NCBI GenBank assembly: GCA_935421135.1
Contig: OW285195.1
Coordinates: forward strand, 13,716,158 to 13,780,157
Direction of reading: 5' to 3'
DNA length: 64,000 nt
From: Bugulina stolonifera
Taxonomy: Eukaryota > Bryozoa > Gymnolaemata > Cheilostomatida > Bugulidae
Shown: in pieces, positions 13,432 through 26,503 of the stretch
How the letters are laid out: each line of letters opens with the position of its first letter
Numbering within the stretch: position 1 is the stretch's first letter
Position numbers and translations under genes: made by a program
Notes under the pieces: generated by a model
What the model was told of the DNA's origin: nothing
Seen by the model: only the letters and a program-made list of their open reading frames with translations
The model's database searches: none

Positions 13432-13578
13432 ATGAACCTACAACCACACGGTCAAGATGAAGATGAACTAAAGGTTACAAAGGGTCTTCTACGTTTTGAC
13501 TATGTGATTAGATTACGAACCGGACATTCTATGTGCATCTTAGTTATTGGAACAAGAACGAGCCGAAAGTTTTGATGG
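13432..13578 (+). other. Short unrecognised ORF (48 codons)
   Basis: ATG at 13432 opens a 48-codon frame starting MNLQPHGQDEDELKV and ending at TGA 13576-13578. It lies in an island less AT-rich than its surroundings. No family is recognised, and a chance ORF or 5' exon piece are equally possible. Confidence 0.2.
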
Positions 13579-16089
13579 GCCGTGTGGCATGGAGACCATT
13601 TCGCAAGTAAACCATATTACAGCGTGAATAGGCAACTCCTAAAACACGAGTTGGATGACCAGTTTTTTAATTTGAGAGAAGACAACTTTGACAGGCTTTT
13701 CCATAATACATTATACATGTACATGTATAATTGTGGTTCTACATGATTTGTACATGTCGTATTTACATTGTATATTATAGCACTTCAGTTAATTTGTTGT
13801 GTAGTACCTTTCCTACCCAACTACAATGCCACATGCATATAAGATATACATGTATAAGCTAAGGTGAAGGTTTACATTGAACAGGGCTGACTACAATGTA
13901 TAATATTATATATTACAAGTATAATAGTTGCATGTATTAGACTACATAATCTATACCTACATAGATATTCATATTTTTTTGCTAAGCAATTATTGTGCAT
14001 GGGAATACCTATGCACAAACAATTGTTTAGTAAGACGATATGCAGTCTAAAATACATGTGGTTTATAGTTGTAGCTGTTTAACCTATATTACATGTACAT
14101 TGTTTATACATGTATGTATGTATTATAGGCAAGTGTTGGTTGTAAATCCAATTATGCAATTTGCTCAATGTACATGTACATGTATATTACATGTATTACA
14201 TGTATACTATACTGAGTAGATATTCTTTATTTAAAATTGTTGAAAATTGAGATACATTTGTAAATAACGAACCCTATGTGAATTCACATTCACAATTCAC
14301 AACATGTAAAACTGGATCTCTAAACTCCTGTAGTACCAATGACCTGTATCTACCTATTTTCACATCCACATGTTCTTTTCACATTTTAAAACTATCATGC
14401 AGTGAAAACATTTCAAACATAGCAATTTGTCTTTAAAGCACACTACACCCAGCATGCTGACAGCGAAATTTTGTGTCAATACTAGAAGTGAGAGTGTACG
14501 TACTCACTTATTATACATGTACATACTACCTTGATATTTCAGGCACCTCATTTGTCAATTGTTTCACTTCTAACTCTGTGTTGTATTTTTGTTGTATGGT
14601 ATGTTATAATAGTATATTAATATACATGTATTACATCAAGTGTACAAGTCATGTATATGCAAACGGAACATACTAGACTACTAGAGGTATTCTAAGGGAA
14701 CACAACTGGAGTCCTGGCTATTATTAAGAGTTTTCTTCTCCCAAAATAGTTTGCCGAAAGAGAGTACAACTCACAATGTATATTTTGTTTACCCAATGAG
14801 CATATTGATAACAACGCAGGCAATAGACAAGGTTGAGCATCGGGAACCAATCATCATCTCCATTACATATTTCCAGGGTCTGCCATGGAAAGCACTGTCA
14901 TGTAGTTATAACATTTTGATAGGCAAGGTAAGCAGCAGGTGTCCGAGTGCGTTTGAATTTGTTAATTTTTCATATACATTTATTATTCATTATTTTATTG
15001 TTATATGTGTATAAGTTTTAAAGAATCGCAATTAGTGTGTTGATAGTCCGTTAATTCATTAATTTGAAGGCTAATTTTGCGTCGCTGTATTTAATTGTTC
15101 TAAGACTTATACAATACATACTGATACTAATTATATTAATTGACATCATATTATATTCATATTGATATTCATATTCAGATATTGATTGTATTTGTTGTTC
15201 ACTGTGATGTGGCTGTTACAATGTCAGTCACAGTGAATAACAATTAATTATATTTGTTTTACACTCAGTGACTGTAAAACAATTATAACTATATATTTTT
15301 ATATTACCTAAATATAATTATAATTTTGAATTTAAATTAAAATAAAATGCAATTTACTATCTATTGTCTATGCTTATGCTTTGTATAACGTATAGAAGAA
15401 TATAGTAGCCTATAGTTTAGTTAATAGAATTAGAATGGTCACAGTGTAGTAATTATAAGGTAACAAAACAACTGCAGTAATTTTACAGTTTGTAAGCTTA
15501 AGTAGTAGGCCTAAACTAGCCATTTCTTTTCAGCAAATGTGAATTGAATGACTGACTGTAGTAGATAGATAGATATAGATAGCAGAATATTAGGATCATT
15601 TTATTTATTAATTATTCTACTAAAGGCCTACTTATACTATCAATTAGAATATTAATCTGATAGAATTCGAACTATAGTCATCTATTCATTCAGAATAATA
15701 GTTGGCCTGATCTGCATATAGATTATAGCACTGTATACTATAATAGGCTGTCTAAATTCAGTGCATAATGATAATTGGTGTTGACTCAAACTAACTATTA
15801 TATGGTTATTATCATAAGGCTAATTTTTTCTAGTATAAGTAATAAGAAACTCCTACTAGAAATGAGTTTAAAAAATTGATATACCTATATATATAATTAC
15901 TATAACAATTATTCTAAGTTCAGGTGAAAGTTAAAATGGTGCAACTACGTAGCGTAGCATCAATACTCATAATGATTATGCAATTTGGAAGACCTCTTGT
16001 ATGCTGGACAAGTAGATAACTGCTGTTAGTGTGCCAGTCATGAGTTATGATTGTAACTATAGCTAAATTGTCGCATTTGATCATAGTGG

Positions 16090-16480
16090 TTCAGGTTTTC
16101 TGCAGTTAGGCTACATTCTCACCATAGACGTTTTGATCCTTGCGAGTAGCAGGGTTCTGCATAATAGCTAACTCTATCAGCGAACTCCATCTCGCTCTAT
16201 CCTTGGTATCGTCCTAAGTGCCACATTCTCGTATCTGTTCTGATCGTATCCATCTATGTTTCGGTCTACCTCTCTTTCCCATACCTTCAACATAAATATT
16301 CTCGACTCTCCTAATGTCTTCCTCCTCCTCTCTCCGACATACATGTACATGCCCATACCACTGCAGCTTTCTATTTCTCATTAATACACTGGCAGCTTCT
16401 AATCTTGCTAGTTCTCTAATCTCCTCATTCCTTCTATGCTCCTCTAGGCTGCAGTTGCATGTAGGGTGTAAAAGATAGGA
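16090..16480 (-). pseudogene. Non-LTR retrotransposon (LINE) C-terminal remnant
   Basis: Minus-strand translation gives ARLEAASVLMRNRKLQWYGH, then RREEEEDIRRV, then GKRGRPKHRW. This is the characteristic extreme C-terminal region of invertebrate non-LTR reverse transcriptase proteins. After a stop at 16214 (TAG), another frame continues with DTKDRARWSSLIEL, which is typical of the same region, so the fragment is frameshifted. No RT active site is present. A dead 5'-truncated copy. Confidence 0.72.
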
Positions 16481-16887
16481 TAGTAAATTACTGTGAAGCA
16501 CAACTTTTTTGATATTATGGATGGTGAAACTATAACTATTGGTTATTCATTTTGTTGGCAAGTATTCTTATTTATGATGATGGCTGCCAATTTTGGATTT
16601 ACAAATACAAAGCCTTGTTGGTTGTCTCTGACTGGGCAGTGTCAAACCGACCCTCATTTCTGGTGTATTGTATATTTTGTTCATGCAAAGTGATTAATTT
16701 CGATGTAATTAATGTTCACTCTACATGTATGCAACTACATGTATATTCACCTCTGATTGCCTGAAAGCATTGTATGTAGATTTTCTATCAGCACCTTCTA
16801 ATGAATGCAGTTTTATATTTTTCTATATTTTCTACATTATAGTCATGCTATTACTAGGAAATGGAATTTTGTAGATGTAATATAATA

Positions 16888-17156
16888 GGTGTCTTCGCGA
16901 CCTGAACTTCAGACCCAGGCCGATTTACAAAAGTATTTTCCGGCACACATCCGTCACAGGGTCGCTAACACACCGGCCTGGGCCAAAAGCAAAATCCTCA
17001 TTTTCGCGCGAAGAAATCAGGTGTGCTGATAAGCTGGGGATGGTTTCGTCCGGCCAAGCAAAATCCCAGGCCAATAGCCCTTTTGACCTGGGTCGGACGG
17101 CCATCTTGTAATTTTTATTTGCGACCCGGGTCCGTCCAAGAAGTCGCGAAGACACC
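16888..17156. mobile_element. GC-rich MITE with 14-16-bp TIRs
   Basis: The inverted termini GGTGTCTTCGCGAC (16888-16901) and GTCGCGAAGACACC (17143-17156) are perfect. TATAATA occurs on both flanks (16881-16887 and 17157-17163), so the target duplication may be 3, 5 or 7 bp depending on where the end is placed. The 269-bp body is much richer in GC and CpG than its surroundings and has no transposase. Superfamily uncertain; a TAA duplication would suit PIF/Harbinger. Confidence 0.8.
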
Positions 17157-17163
17157 TATAATA

Positions 17164-20100
17164 ATTATTATAACCTGTGTGTGTGACAAAGACAGTGTGG
17201 CTATACGCTGAGCTGTTTAACATGGGGATGTGCTAATCAAAACAAAGTCATTTCTACATCATACTTTACAATAACTGACAACTAATAACACTCTGAATAA
17301 GGTAAACACAATAGCTCTTAGAATAAGGTAAAGTGGTTTCTCAGATTGGAACCACTTTCACTCTCTAATTTATGTTGGTTTTAGTTACATGCGTTTCCTG
17401 GACGGTCTGTTTATATAATTATTATCTGTACAAAGAGGGCCTGATTCCAGTAGTCTCTGTTGTTATTGTAGTGTATTGTATCCCCAAACCTGCACTTAGG
17501 AGCTAAGGTCATCAATTGCTATAGAACTGCTCACCTCAATGACCCCTTATTTTGTTTACTCAATCTATTAGTTAGCGCAAGTAATTCAACACTAGTCAAA
17601 GTAAATCAGATAAACAGTTATTTCTAGTGAAAGCATAATAATGCTACTCCTTACTTCCCATTACAGCAACAATGGTGGCTAGTAAACCATAGTTCTGCTA
17701 TATAAGTAATGTTGACTTTATGACTTTATTTAGTCCTCTTCTGGCTGTTTCAGCTGTATTATAGTAAACATAGTTTTATTTCAGTCAGTAGCGCAGCATA
17801 TTTTATAAGGAGCAACTTTCACTATTCTGGTATGTAACACCAAGTTAAAGTTGTTTAGGTGGGATATTTTCACTGGGCCTAGGATCTTTATTCGGTTTGG
17901 GGTAACATAAATTCATCTAGATTTTTGCTAAGGAACCCAGGTTACGTCAGGATCATGATTGTACAGTTGCACCTGCCTGCTCATCAGGGACTGGAAGATT
18001 GTTGCAATGCTAATAAACTTGAATCATTGGACTGTGGTACTATTACGGCTACTTATTTGTAAACCTAGTGACTTCACTGTGAATTTAAATCAACTCTGGA
18101 CTTATATAAATAACTACATTATCTTACTACATTTACATTTCCAACATTGATTGTGTGCTGTAGTGACAGGTATCTAGCTACCCCTGTACTATATCAATAG
18201 GCCAACTCCCAGTGGCCTGAGGATAAATTATTGACTTGCCAATTCTTTACATTGTACAAGGTAGAGCTTTTGGTTGTGGTTTCTATTGCAGCTATTGTAT
18301 GAATCTAGTGACCTTAAAATGTCTTTTCATTAGCCAATCAGTTCCCATCGTTTACTATGCTGCTTTAGCAGATATTTCCAGCAGTTGTACTACAGTATGC
18401 CTTTTGATTTCCTACTAGGCTAGTGTATCCTAGCTAGCGGTCAACTCATAGTGTTCTTTAGGCCTATACTAAGTAGGTTGTTTGTCTGACTGTAATATCT
18501 ACTATTCTGTAGAAAAGCCTAAAAAAAGGAAATGATATGCTAGCAGGTATTATATTCAACTTATCGGAACTGCAGTGCAAGGAATAAAAATTGGGCTTTA
18601 TGATGAACATATTTATGAAGCCTACTAACACAGATTTCACAGATATTTCCATACTCTAGTTCGGTGCATTGTTGCTCATAATTCATGTTGACATTGAAAT
18701 CTCAGTCTGCAATGAAATCCCACAATGATATCATGTCGATTCCCGTAGTTGCTAGGTAGTAGCTACCCAGAGTGTACAAATCTATTACTCCTTCTGTTGG
18801 CTAATCAGATGTGGGTTTAGAATGGAAATGCTCATTTCCACGCCTATACAAAACTAAATATATGTACATGTACATCAGGACTGAATACAGATAGATGTAT
18901 AACGTGCCATTTTTTCTAGTTGTCATGACTTGCTCAGTCAGTGATTTGTATGGAAGGTATGCTGGTAGTGCTGGTAGCAAAAACACCTGTAGTCAATGAT
19001 ATGCCCTACAGCCACAGGCCATTATTTCCTAGCAAATTTTGTTTTACACAGTCTACCCCATAGAATATTCAATTCAGTTTCCAGTCTTTTGTCCTCAGTG
19101 GATATCCCAGGCTAGACATTTATCATCGTGGTAGACAGTAACTGACACTTGTGGTTTCGACAAGTAAAAAAGCAATTATCTTCTGTTAGAGAACTATTTG
19201 GGATTATAGAGCTAATGCAACTTGCCATATATATAACCTTGCAGGTTACTTCATACTTGCACAGCGTAACTGTAGTTAGCTTATACTTGGTAGATGACCT
19301 GTTTTTTTACATTATTGAGGTCAGATGTATATGCCACATGGTCAGTTGACATCCTGCACTAACATAATGGCGTTTAGACTAGGCATTGAAGAGATGATGT
19401 ATCTGGTATCATGGAGTTGTAGACATGAGAATTCTCTCTCTGGGTACCAAATATGAAACACAGACTTTTCTTTAGGTCTACTTTTACTAGCAGTTCTGAG
19501 TTATCAACTCTGTAGATTTGTTGCAAAATGTCATCCAAGTGAGTTGTCCAGTGTAGTCCAGTGTAGTCTTGTGACCATTCCCCCAAAAGTTAGCCATTCT
19601 TTTCATATGCACCTCATCATTGAAGCATGGACAGCCATAGCTGGTTGGCATCTGAATATTTCTATGTACCCAGTGCATGGGTTGGCAGCGGGATATGGCA
19701 TTTTTCCAGAGCTATTTTGCTGGTTTACTGGTGTTCATGTACTACTTACTGGTTACATAATAAATAATACATGTTCAAAATTAGTGTGCCGTTTTAAAAC
19801 ACGGAGCAGCAGCAGTAAAATTTGTCTGAATCTTTTATTGGGGAAAAAAAAATGAAGATGTATGTTAGACTAAAGCATCGATTAGTAAGTTATCTATTTA
19901 CATCTAGAATCTAGATAATGAAGCTACCTGTCAAAAGGAAATTTTGACAGCAGACTCTATTATGGGTTCTTTGCTAGGTGGTCCACAGCTCCTACTGCAT
20001 ACTAATCAGTTTTGGGGGATAGTCAGTAGAATAATGGCCCCCATAATTGCTTAAGCATTATTATTTTAGAAAAACCAATTCATTCTTCAACAAAGATATT

Positions 20101-20248
20101 ATGCATTATGTGCTATTATGGGACAAGCCTATTATTCCTATGGATTGTTGTGGTTTTATTTGTTTCCTATTTGATTTCATGCCAGGTGGGAAAAGGTGTG
20201 CAGGTGTTCAACATTTTGTAACAGAAGTAGCCAGTGTCCAGTCAGACT
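17164..20248. other. RXR: 5' flank of RXR
   Basis: About 3 kb with no convincing coding exon. It probably holds RXR promoter and 5' UTR sequence. A TAG lies in frame at 20228-20230, just upstream of the chosen RXR start. AAGTAG could also act as an acceptor at 20230, so an upstream coding exon is not excluded. Confidence 0.4.
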
Positions 20249-23200
20249 ATGAATGGTCAACCAGGAGCCCATGGGGCTGGTATCCCCCATGAGTTAAAGC
20301 CAGATCTCAACCATATCCACACACTAATGGCACAACAGGCACAGCAACAGCAGCACGCTATGAACGCCATCTCACAGCAGGGATACTACTACCCTATGCA
20401 AGCTACCTCCCCTCCTTCAATGCTACACAGTCCTGTATCTAGCATAGGTTCAGCTGGTAAGTAGGTCACTACTTCCTGTAGCCTGTGCCCCACTACTGTC
20501 TGTAAACTTCTCCAGGCTGTTTCCTCCTTATAATATTTGTGGTCGCTGGACTATTTCCAAGTGAACTCTTCACACTAGTAACGGAAGGCCATGACTGCAT
20601 AGCTTTATAACTAGTGATCCAAAAATACAGTGGTTTGTTCGTTAATATGGAACTTGTGTAACTGATTTTATTAGCTACTTGTTGCTTTATTCACCTGCAA
20701 GTTAAATGCACTGTCATCAATTATAGCTACTAGGCCTGCAGTGTGTATGAGCTACTATATTTTCACTGCATTTTCCCCAATGGACCCATTATTCTCTCTC
20801 CACTGACCAGATTCCTGGAAAACGATATTCAGACTGCGTCACCAACAGTTATATCAGTAACTTTTTGTCAATTACACTTGGAAACTAACATTTACGTAAC
20901 TCTAAACTCTAATTTTCCAAATGCTAAATTAATTGCAAGACATTCACAACATTTACAGAAATCGATACAATGACCTCTCCAAGCTCCCTCTTGCACTGAT
21001 ACCTTCACTGCCAGGAATTTGTTGGTACACGAACCCTGTATTCACCCTGGACTTTCTCAATGAATGCTAATCACTAATAGTAATACATGAACATGTTATT
21101 CCTTTTATGTATTATATACATGTATGTGGTTTCGGAACTTGTTTTCCGAAGAAATTGGCTTTGTAGAGAGTTTGTGACCTTGGTTAATTGCAGTTTATCT
21201 TTGATCTGTGGCCAGTTACAACATGAATCTGTGAAAGCTCAGTCACTAGTAGCCATTCATTTCCTGCTACATCTGTAGAATATCTTTTTTGGCAAAAACC
21301 CAATTTCATCTACAAAAACAGATTGCTAGATTTGTCTCTTAGTGGAGCAACTCCAACCACAAATTGAACTACGAACAGTAAGCCACCTCAGAGTGGAAAA
21401 ACACAGCAGTAAAGTTATGTTTAGCTTGCTATGGTGGCTGTATCCTGTCAAATCTACAACTGTCCTATTATTATAAGTAGGTGTAATGTGAGGTGACTGG
21501 TTATGATGTCACATGAAGTGAACAACCACTCTATCACCTGCAACCACCTGCATACTAGCTTAGCAACATTCAGAGCTGCTTATAGTTAATCCGCATATGA
21601 CATTTGATAGTTGACTTATAAGTGATATCACATGTTTCCAACTATCTATTGTGATTGATTAATTCCTTCGTCCTCTCACTTCCTCTCATTCCTGTTGTCC
21701 TGGCAAGACATCCATGTCTCAGCTCTCGGTTTCAGTGATCAATCCTGTGAGAGAAAGCAATTCCTAAACTAAATTGTAGCAAAATTACAAGTCGCCAATA
21801 TAAGCACCCACATTGATAGTTGGTATCTGTGTTACCCTTTATTTGTAAACTGTAGGTCTGTATTCTCCCATGGAGTCTCCACTCTCATCACCCCACAGTA
21901 CAACCAGTTCGGTTGGTTCAGTTAAACACATCTGTCAGATCTGTGGGGACAGAGCTAGTGGGAAACATTATGGAGTCTACAGGTTAGTAGCCCCTCCTCT
22001 GTTTTCATATTATTTGTAGTTGTCCTCCCTTTGACAATGATAGTCACTATTAGCTGAGGAGACAACTCCAAATAAGTTGAGTACAAACTAAGGCTTCTGT
22101 TTCACTGATGCAGCTGAATATTGTAATGTTTATTATATTATGATGATCACCTAGTTTTTCTGTGGGTTGGAATCTCTCAGTAGCTGTGTAGTAGTACTGA
22201 ATACTGTATAGTCACCTCTTGGCTTGGCTTTATAGTTATAGTTAGTAGTTACTGCAAGTCATATAGTTTCCGTCATCCCGTTCACAATCATTTTGTTGTG
22301 TAGCGCTACATCATTCCTGTTTGAATATACAATTGGTTAAATACATATTGGTTGTTATAGCTGCGAGGGCTGTAAAGGATTCTTCAAACGAACCGTACGC
22401 AAAGATCTGACATACGCATGCAGAGACGAGAAGTCGTGTGTGGTGGATAAAAGACAGCGCAACCGTTGCCAGTACTGTAGATATATGAAATGTCTGGCCC
22501 AGGGAATGAAACGAGACGGTATGTGTACCATCTAGCAGAGTTCTTAGTTGGTTAGTTATAATATAGACCTGGGGGGGGGGGGGGGGGGTATCAGTCAACC
22601 CACAACCTAATCACATTTTGAAGCTCCAAATCTCTAGAATATGGAGATTAGTTTTTAGAATAGTCACTACCAGCTAGTTGGCTGGAATTCAAATGCACAC
22701 TTGTTAACGCTATTGTTATTATTATTGTTTTACTGCCAACTAACTGTATAAACAATTACAATGTTACATGTAATTTGTACTGTATTTATATCAACATGTT
22801 TATGGTGAAAGATACAGTGTTGATGTTCTGGCTACATCTCCATATTCTGCTAATTGCCGAAGGCGATAGAATCATAGAACAGATAGTCTCAAAGGCAGTA
22901 CGGCCAGAGTTCAGTTTCTAATACGATAGCATAGCACTACACCATGTAGCAGTAGTATTTTAGTTGTACACGTAACTGCGGCCAGTAGATGAACTAATTT
23001 ATTCACCTGGTGGAAATGGTTGCCACAAACTGCAGGCTGTTTACACGCGAGTTCATGATTTGTTCATATTATTTTATACCATTAACATATCTGTAGAGGA
23101 TGGGCAATGGTAGGCCCGTCTCTGTATGACATCTCATGTGTTGGTATGAGCTGTAATATCATCTAACATTACAATCACACTGATGTCTGTACCACAGCCT

Positions 23201-26200
23201 GTCCTGCTAAGGCCGTCAGTATTCGCATATGTATCTTAGTAATAATAGACTGTGTACCTGTTGATAGCTGTACTGAGCAGTGACCCTAAGTCTAATGGTC
23301 AAGGAGACGTAGGTAACCAAGAGCCAGATTCGCCACAGGATATGCCGGTAGAGAGGCTGTTGGAGGCGGAGCTAGCTGTAGATCCTGTAACCAATCAGCC
23401 GATGGAGGGAAATATTAACGGATATCTCACAGCCCAGAGTAAATCTCTTGATGCTGGAGATCAGGTGAGATTTTACGTTCCCATTCTGGGTTAAACATGA
23501 TAAATAAGATCAGGGGTTCCGCCACCATAACACTACCCAGCTGACTGGGACCTGCTTGTAGCCTGTGCTTGGCACTAAATGTACGAGTACATGTACCTAA
23601 ATAGTTGTCAGCAATGGGATACTAGTACATGTACATTTAAATTACAATTCTAATTTTGGAAAACAGCTTGTTTTATATTCTGCTTTCTCTCTACTTCAAT
23701 ATTATGCAGTAGTTTTTTAAGATTAGTAAATATCGATGGACTGTATTTCAGGGCGATACTGAGGCTATGATATACAGTAAAATGGTGATAAGTATACTTG
23801 TAGTATCTATTGCAGCTCTAGCTGGAATTTCATTATGTTTACAAATCGTTCAACTCTAGTTTTCTAATCTTTTGGTCTTGGAGTTATGTTACCTAACTGT
23901 ATTATATGTAAAAATAATGTAAATCTGTACTTTTAGACAATTGTTTTATCATACTCCAACTGTTGTTAGATTGAGCCTACACGTCCAGTCTGGTACAGTA
24001 GGGGTTAGTTCTAGTTTGAAGTTATATTCTCTCTCTCTCTCTCTCTGTCTTGCACGCAGTATTTATTCTTCCTTTCTATACTGTACCATTGACCTCACAG
24101 TTACTGTTGATTTTGGGCTCCTTTTGATTTGTAGAAGATTTTACTCTGAATCCTACTGATGTATTGTGGGAAATGTTGCGATGCCTTAGTTCTCAGTATC
24201 GTCAACTTGATTGCCGCAAACATGCACCAACATCTAGGACTGTCACATTTTGTATTTATTTAAACTTATTTTGAGAGAGTTGTTGTTTTCTGTCATTTAT
24301 TCCTAAATTCATGAATAGCATACTTGTGTGGTGACGCTTGTTATATATATGCACTTTACAGAGAGATGCGGTCACCAATATCTGCCAGGCTGCAGACAAA
24401 CAGCTCTTCGCCCTCGTTGAGTGGGCTAAGAGAATCCCAAACTTTGGAACTCTTCAGATAGACGACCAAGTTACTCTGCTACGTTCTGGTAAGTCTCACC
24501 TCCTCTGGTTACTCTGCTACATTCTGGTAAGTCTCACCTCCTCTGGTTACTCTGCTACGTTCTGGTAACTCTCACCTCCTCTGGTTACTCTGCTATGTTC
24601 TGGTAAGTCTCACCTCCTCTGGTTATTCTGCTACGTTCTGGTAAGTCTCACCTCCTCTGGTTACTCTGCTACATTCTGCTAAGTCTCACCTCCTCTGGTT
24701 ACTCTGCTATGTTCTGGTAAGTCTCACCTCCTCTGGTTACTCTGCTATGTTCTGGTAAGTCTTACCTCCTCTGGTTACTCTGCTACGTTCTGGTAAGTCT
24801 CACCTCCTCTGGTTACTCTGCTACATTCTGCTAAGTCTCACCTCCTCTGGTTACTCTGCTATGTTCTGGTAAGTCTCACCTCCTCTGGTTACTCTGCTAC
24901 GTTCTGGTAAGTCTCACCTCCTCTGGTTACTCTGCTATGTTCTGCTAAGTCTCACGTCCTCTGGTTACTCTGCTATGTTCTGGTAAGTATCACCTCCTCT
25001 GGTTACTCTGCTACATTCTGCTAAGTCTCACCTCCTCTGGTTACTCTGCTATGTTCTGGTAACTCTCACCTCCTCTGGTTACTCTGCTACGTTCTGGTAA
25101 GTCTCACCTCCTCTGGTTACTCTGCTACGTTCTGCTAAGTCTCACCTCCTCTGGTTACTCTGCTACGTTCTGGTAAATCTTAAGATTTATATGGTGAAGA
25201 AGGGCTGGTAATGAGGCTGCGATGCCTAACAGCCAACAGAATGTGGAACTGAACTGTTTTATTGGTCTATTCCTCTTTGTGATGTGTTATATATACAAGT
25301 ACACGTATTATTACTTTTCTAGGCTGGAACGAACTTTTGATAGCCAGCTTCTCGCACCGTTCTATATCTGTGAAAGATGGAATTCTATTGGCTAACGGTT
25401 TGCTTGTGCACCGAACCTCCGCCCACCAGGCAGGAGTCGGTATGATCTTTGACAGAGTGCTGACGGAGCTTGTATCTAAGATGAGAGAAATGTGTGTAGA
25501 CAAGACGGAACTTGCCTGTTTGAAAGCCATTGTTCTCTTCAATCCAGGTATTTCAGAAGCTAAGCATTAATGCATTGTATATCATGTGGTGTAACAATCG
25601 GCCATATGTTCAGTATCAAGATTTGAATATTGAATTGAGATGAATATTTATCCTTCATATGCAGTGTGTCTGGCCCAAGTATTGATCCCACATAGGGATT
25701 GGGCTATGAATCTAATACAGAATGTACTGCAAGTTCTGGTAATGTTAGTGATATTTAGGAGTTACCCATCCTCGCACATTGTTCTTGCGTACATGTAGAT
25801 GGACAACTCCCATGATGTATATAATCTGTATTGTATCATTATGTTGTGGTGTAGTTTATGTTTGAAGCCAAATAGTAGTCTAAGTATTAAGTTCTTTTAT
25901 TTTCTAATAGATGCAAAGCGTGTCATCTCCATACAGGAAGTGGAGAGACTACGAGAGAACGTTTACGGTACGCTGGAGGAGTATTGTAGGACAGCATACC
26001 CTGACGAGCCTGGCAGGTTTGCCAAACTACTCCTAAGATTACCTGCGCTGAGAAGTATAGGTAAGGTATAGAAATGTAGTATAATTTATAGTATAATCTA
26101 TATAATACTCTATAGTATAATCTATAGTATAATCTATAGAATGACTACATGATAATGTTTGACTGCTTGAATTGGAGAGAGATGTAGTGCATGGTAACGA

Positions 26201-26503
26201 CTCTTTCATGGCTCTCCACTCAATAACACTGCGTCATAAACGTAGCTTAGTTGGAATTGTCATGCCTTCTTTCCAATATGGTTCGCATGGCCAGGATTGC
26301 TAGAATATCTCTATGAGTGAAAAGATGGAATCTGGTGATCAGTGATGGGTGGAATATCATCTTAATGGTTGAACTCATTATTTCTCTCTGTAGGTCTAAA
26401 ATGTTTGGAGCACCTGTTCTTCTTCAAACTGATTGGAGACACCCCAATAGATGAGTATCTGAGGCAGATGCTTGAGGCACCTCTCGCCCAGCTTTCTGCT
26501 TAA
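20249..26503 (+). CDS. RXR: Retinoid X receptor (nuclear receptor NR2B)
   Basis: Eight exons join in phase: 20249-20456, 21856-21982, 22361-22518, 23268-23464, 24362-24488, 25323-25547, 25911-26060 and 26394-26503. They give 433 aa. RXR is a ligand-activated nuclear transcription factor and the common heterodimer partner of other nuclear receptors. The A/B region is Gln/Ser/Pro-rich. The DNA-binding domain (about residues 96-161) has all zinc cysteines and the P-box [10 protein letters not shown]. The hinge leads into [16 protein letters not shown]. The ligand-binding domain keeps [58 protein letters not shown] and [19 protein letters not shown], including residues that line the 9-cis-retinoic acid pocket (the Gln, Arg, Cys and His of those motifs). 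The AF-2 helix reads [10 protein letters not shown], with Gln422 where vertebrate RXR has Glu. Start chosen at the first ATG after an in-frame TAG. The donor of exon 5 is tandemly amplified (24470-25180). Confidence 0.96.
22571..22588. repeat. G18 homopolymer in RXR intron 3
   Basis: An uninterrupted run of 18 G about 50 bases downstream of the exon 3 donor (exon 3 carries most of the RXR DNA-binding domain). It lies on the transcribed G-rich side, so the pre-mRNA could form a G-quadruplex close to the donor. It is also a likely site of assembly length error. Confidence 0.9.
24470..25180 (+). repeat. 38-bp tandem repeat of the RXR exon 5/intron 5 boundary, 19 copies
   Basis: Each unit is the last 19 nt of exon 5 (GTTACTCTGCTACGTTCTG) followed by the first 19 nt of the intron (GTAAGTCTCACCTCCTCTG). 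Units start every 38 bp from 24470 to 25154, the last one partial. Copy 1 is the true junction. By reading, 11 copies keep GGTAAGT, 3 have GTAACT or GTAAAT, and 5 have the GT changed to CT (GCTAAGT). Reading through the junction in the RXR frame meets a stop in copy 3 (TGGTAA). Confidence 0.95.

Larger units (their letters stand above)
9067..16090. other. Long stretch without a confident gene
   Basis: This AT-rich stretch should hold upstream exons of the minus-strand CNK-like gene and possibly 5' non-coding exons of RXR, but I could not identify either with confidence. Noted inside it: a plus-strand frame with a hydrophobic segment at 10130-10345; a short plus-strand ORF at 13432-13578; a poly-C tract near 11204; and a possible 50-bp plus-strand exon near 14877-14926 between TTCCAG and GTAAGC. 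Nothing matches a SAM, CRIC or PDZ domain by eye. Confidence 0.5.

Noticed and set aside
20047..20292. RXR N-terminus in the overlapping frame
   Set aside because: The frame does not match exon 2 phase and has no RXR A/B character.
24338..24568. RXR exon extending past 24488
   Set aside because: The frame beyond the first donor is repeat sequence ending in a stop. RXR homology resumes exactly at 25323 in phase.
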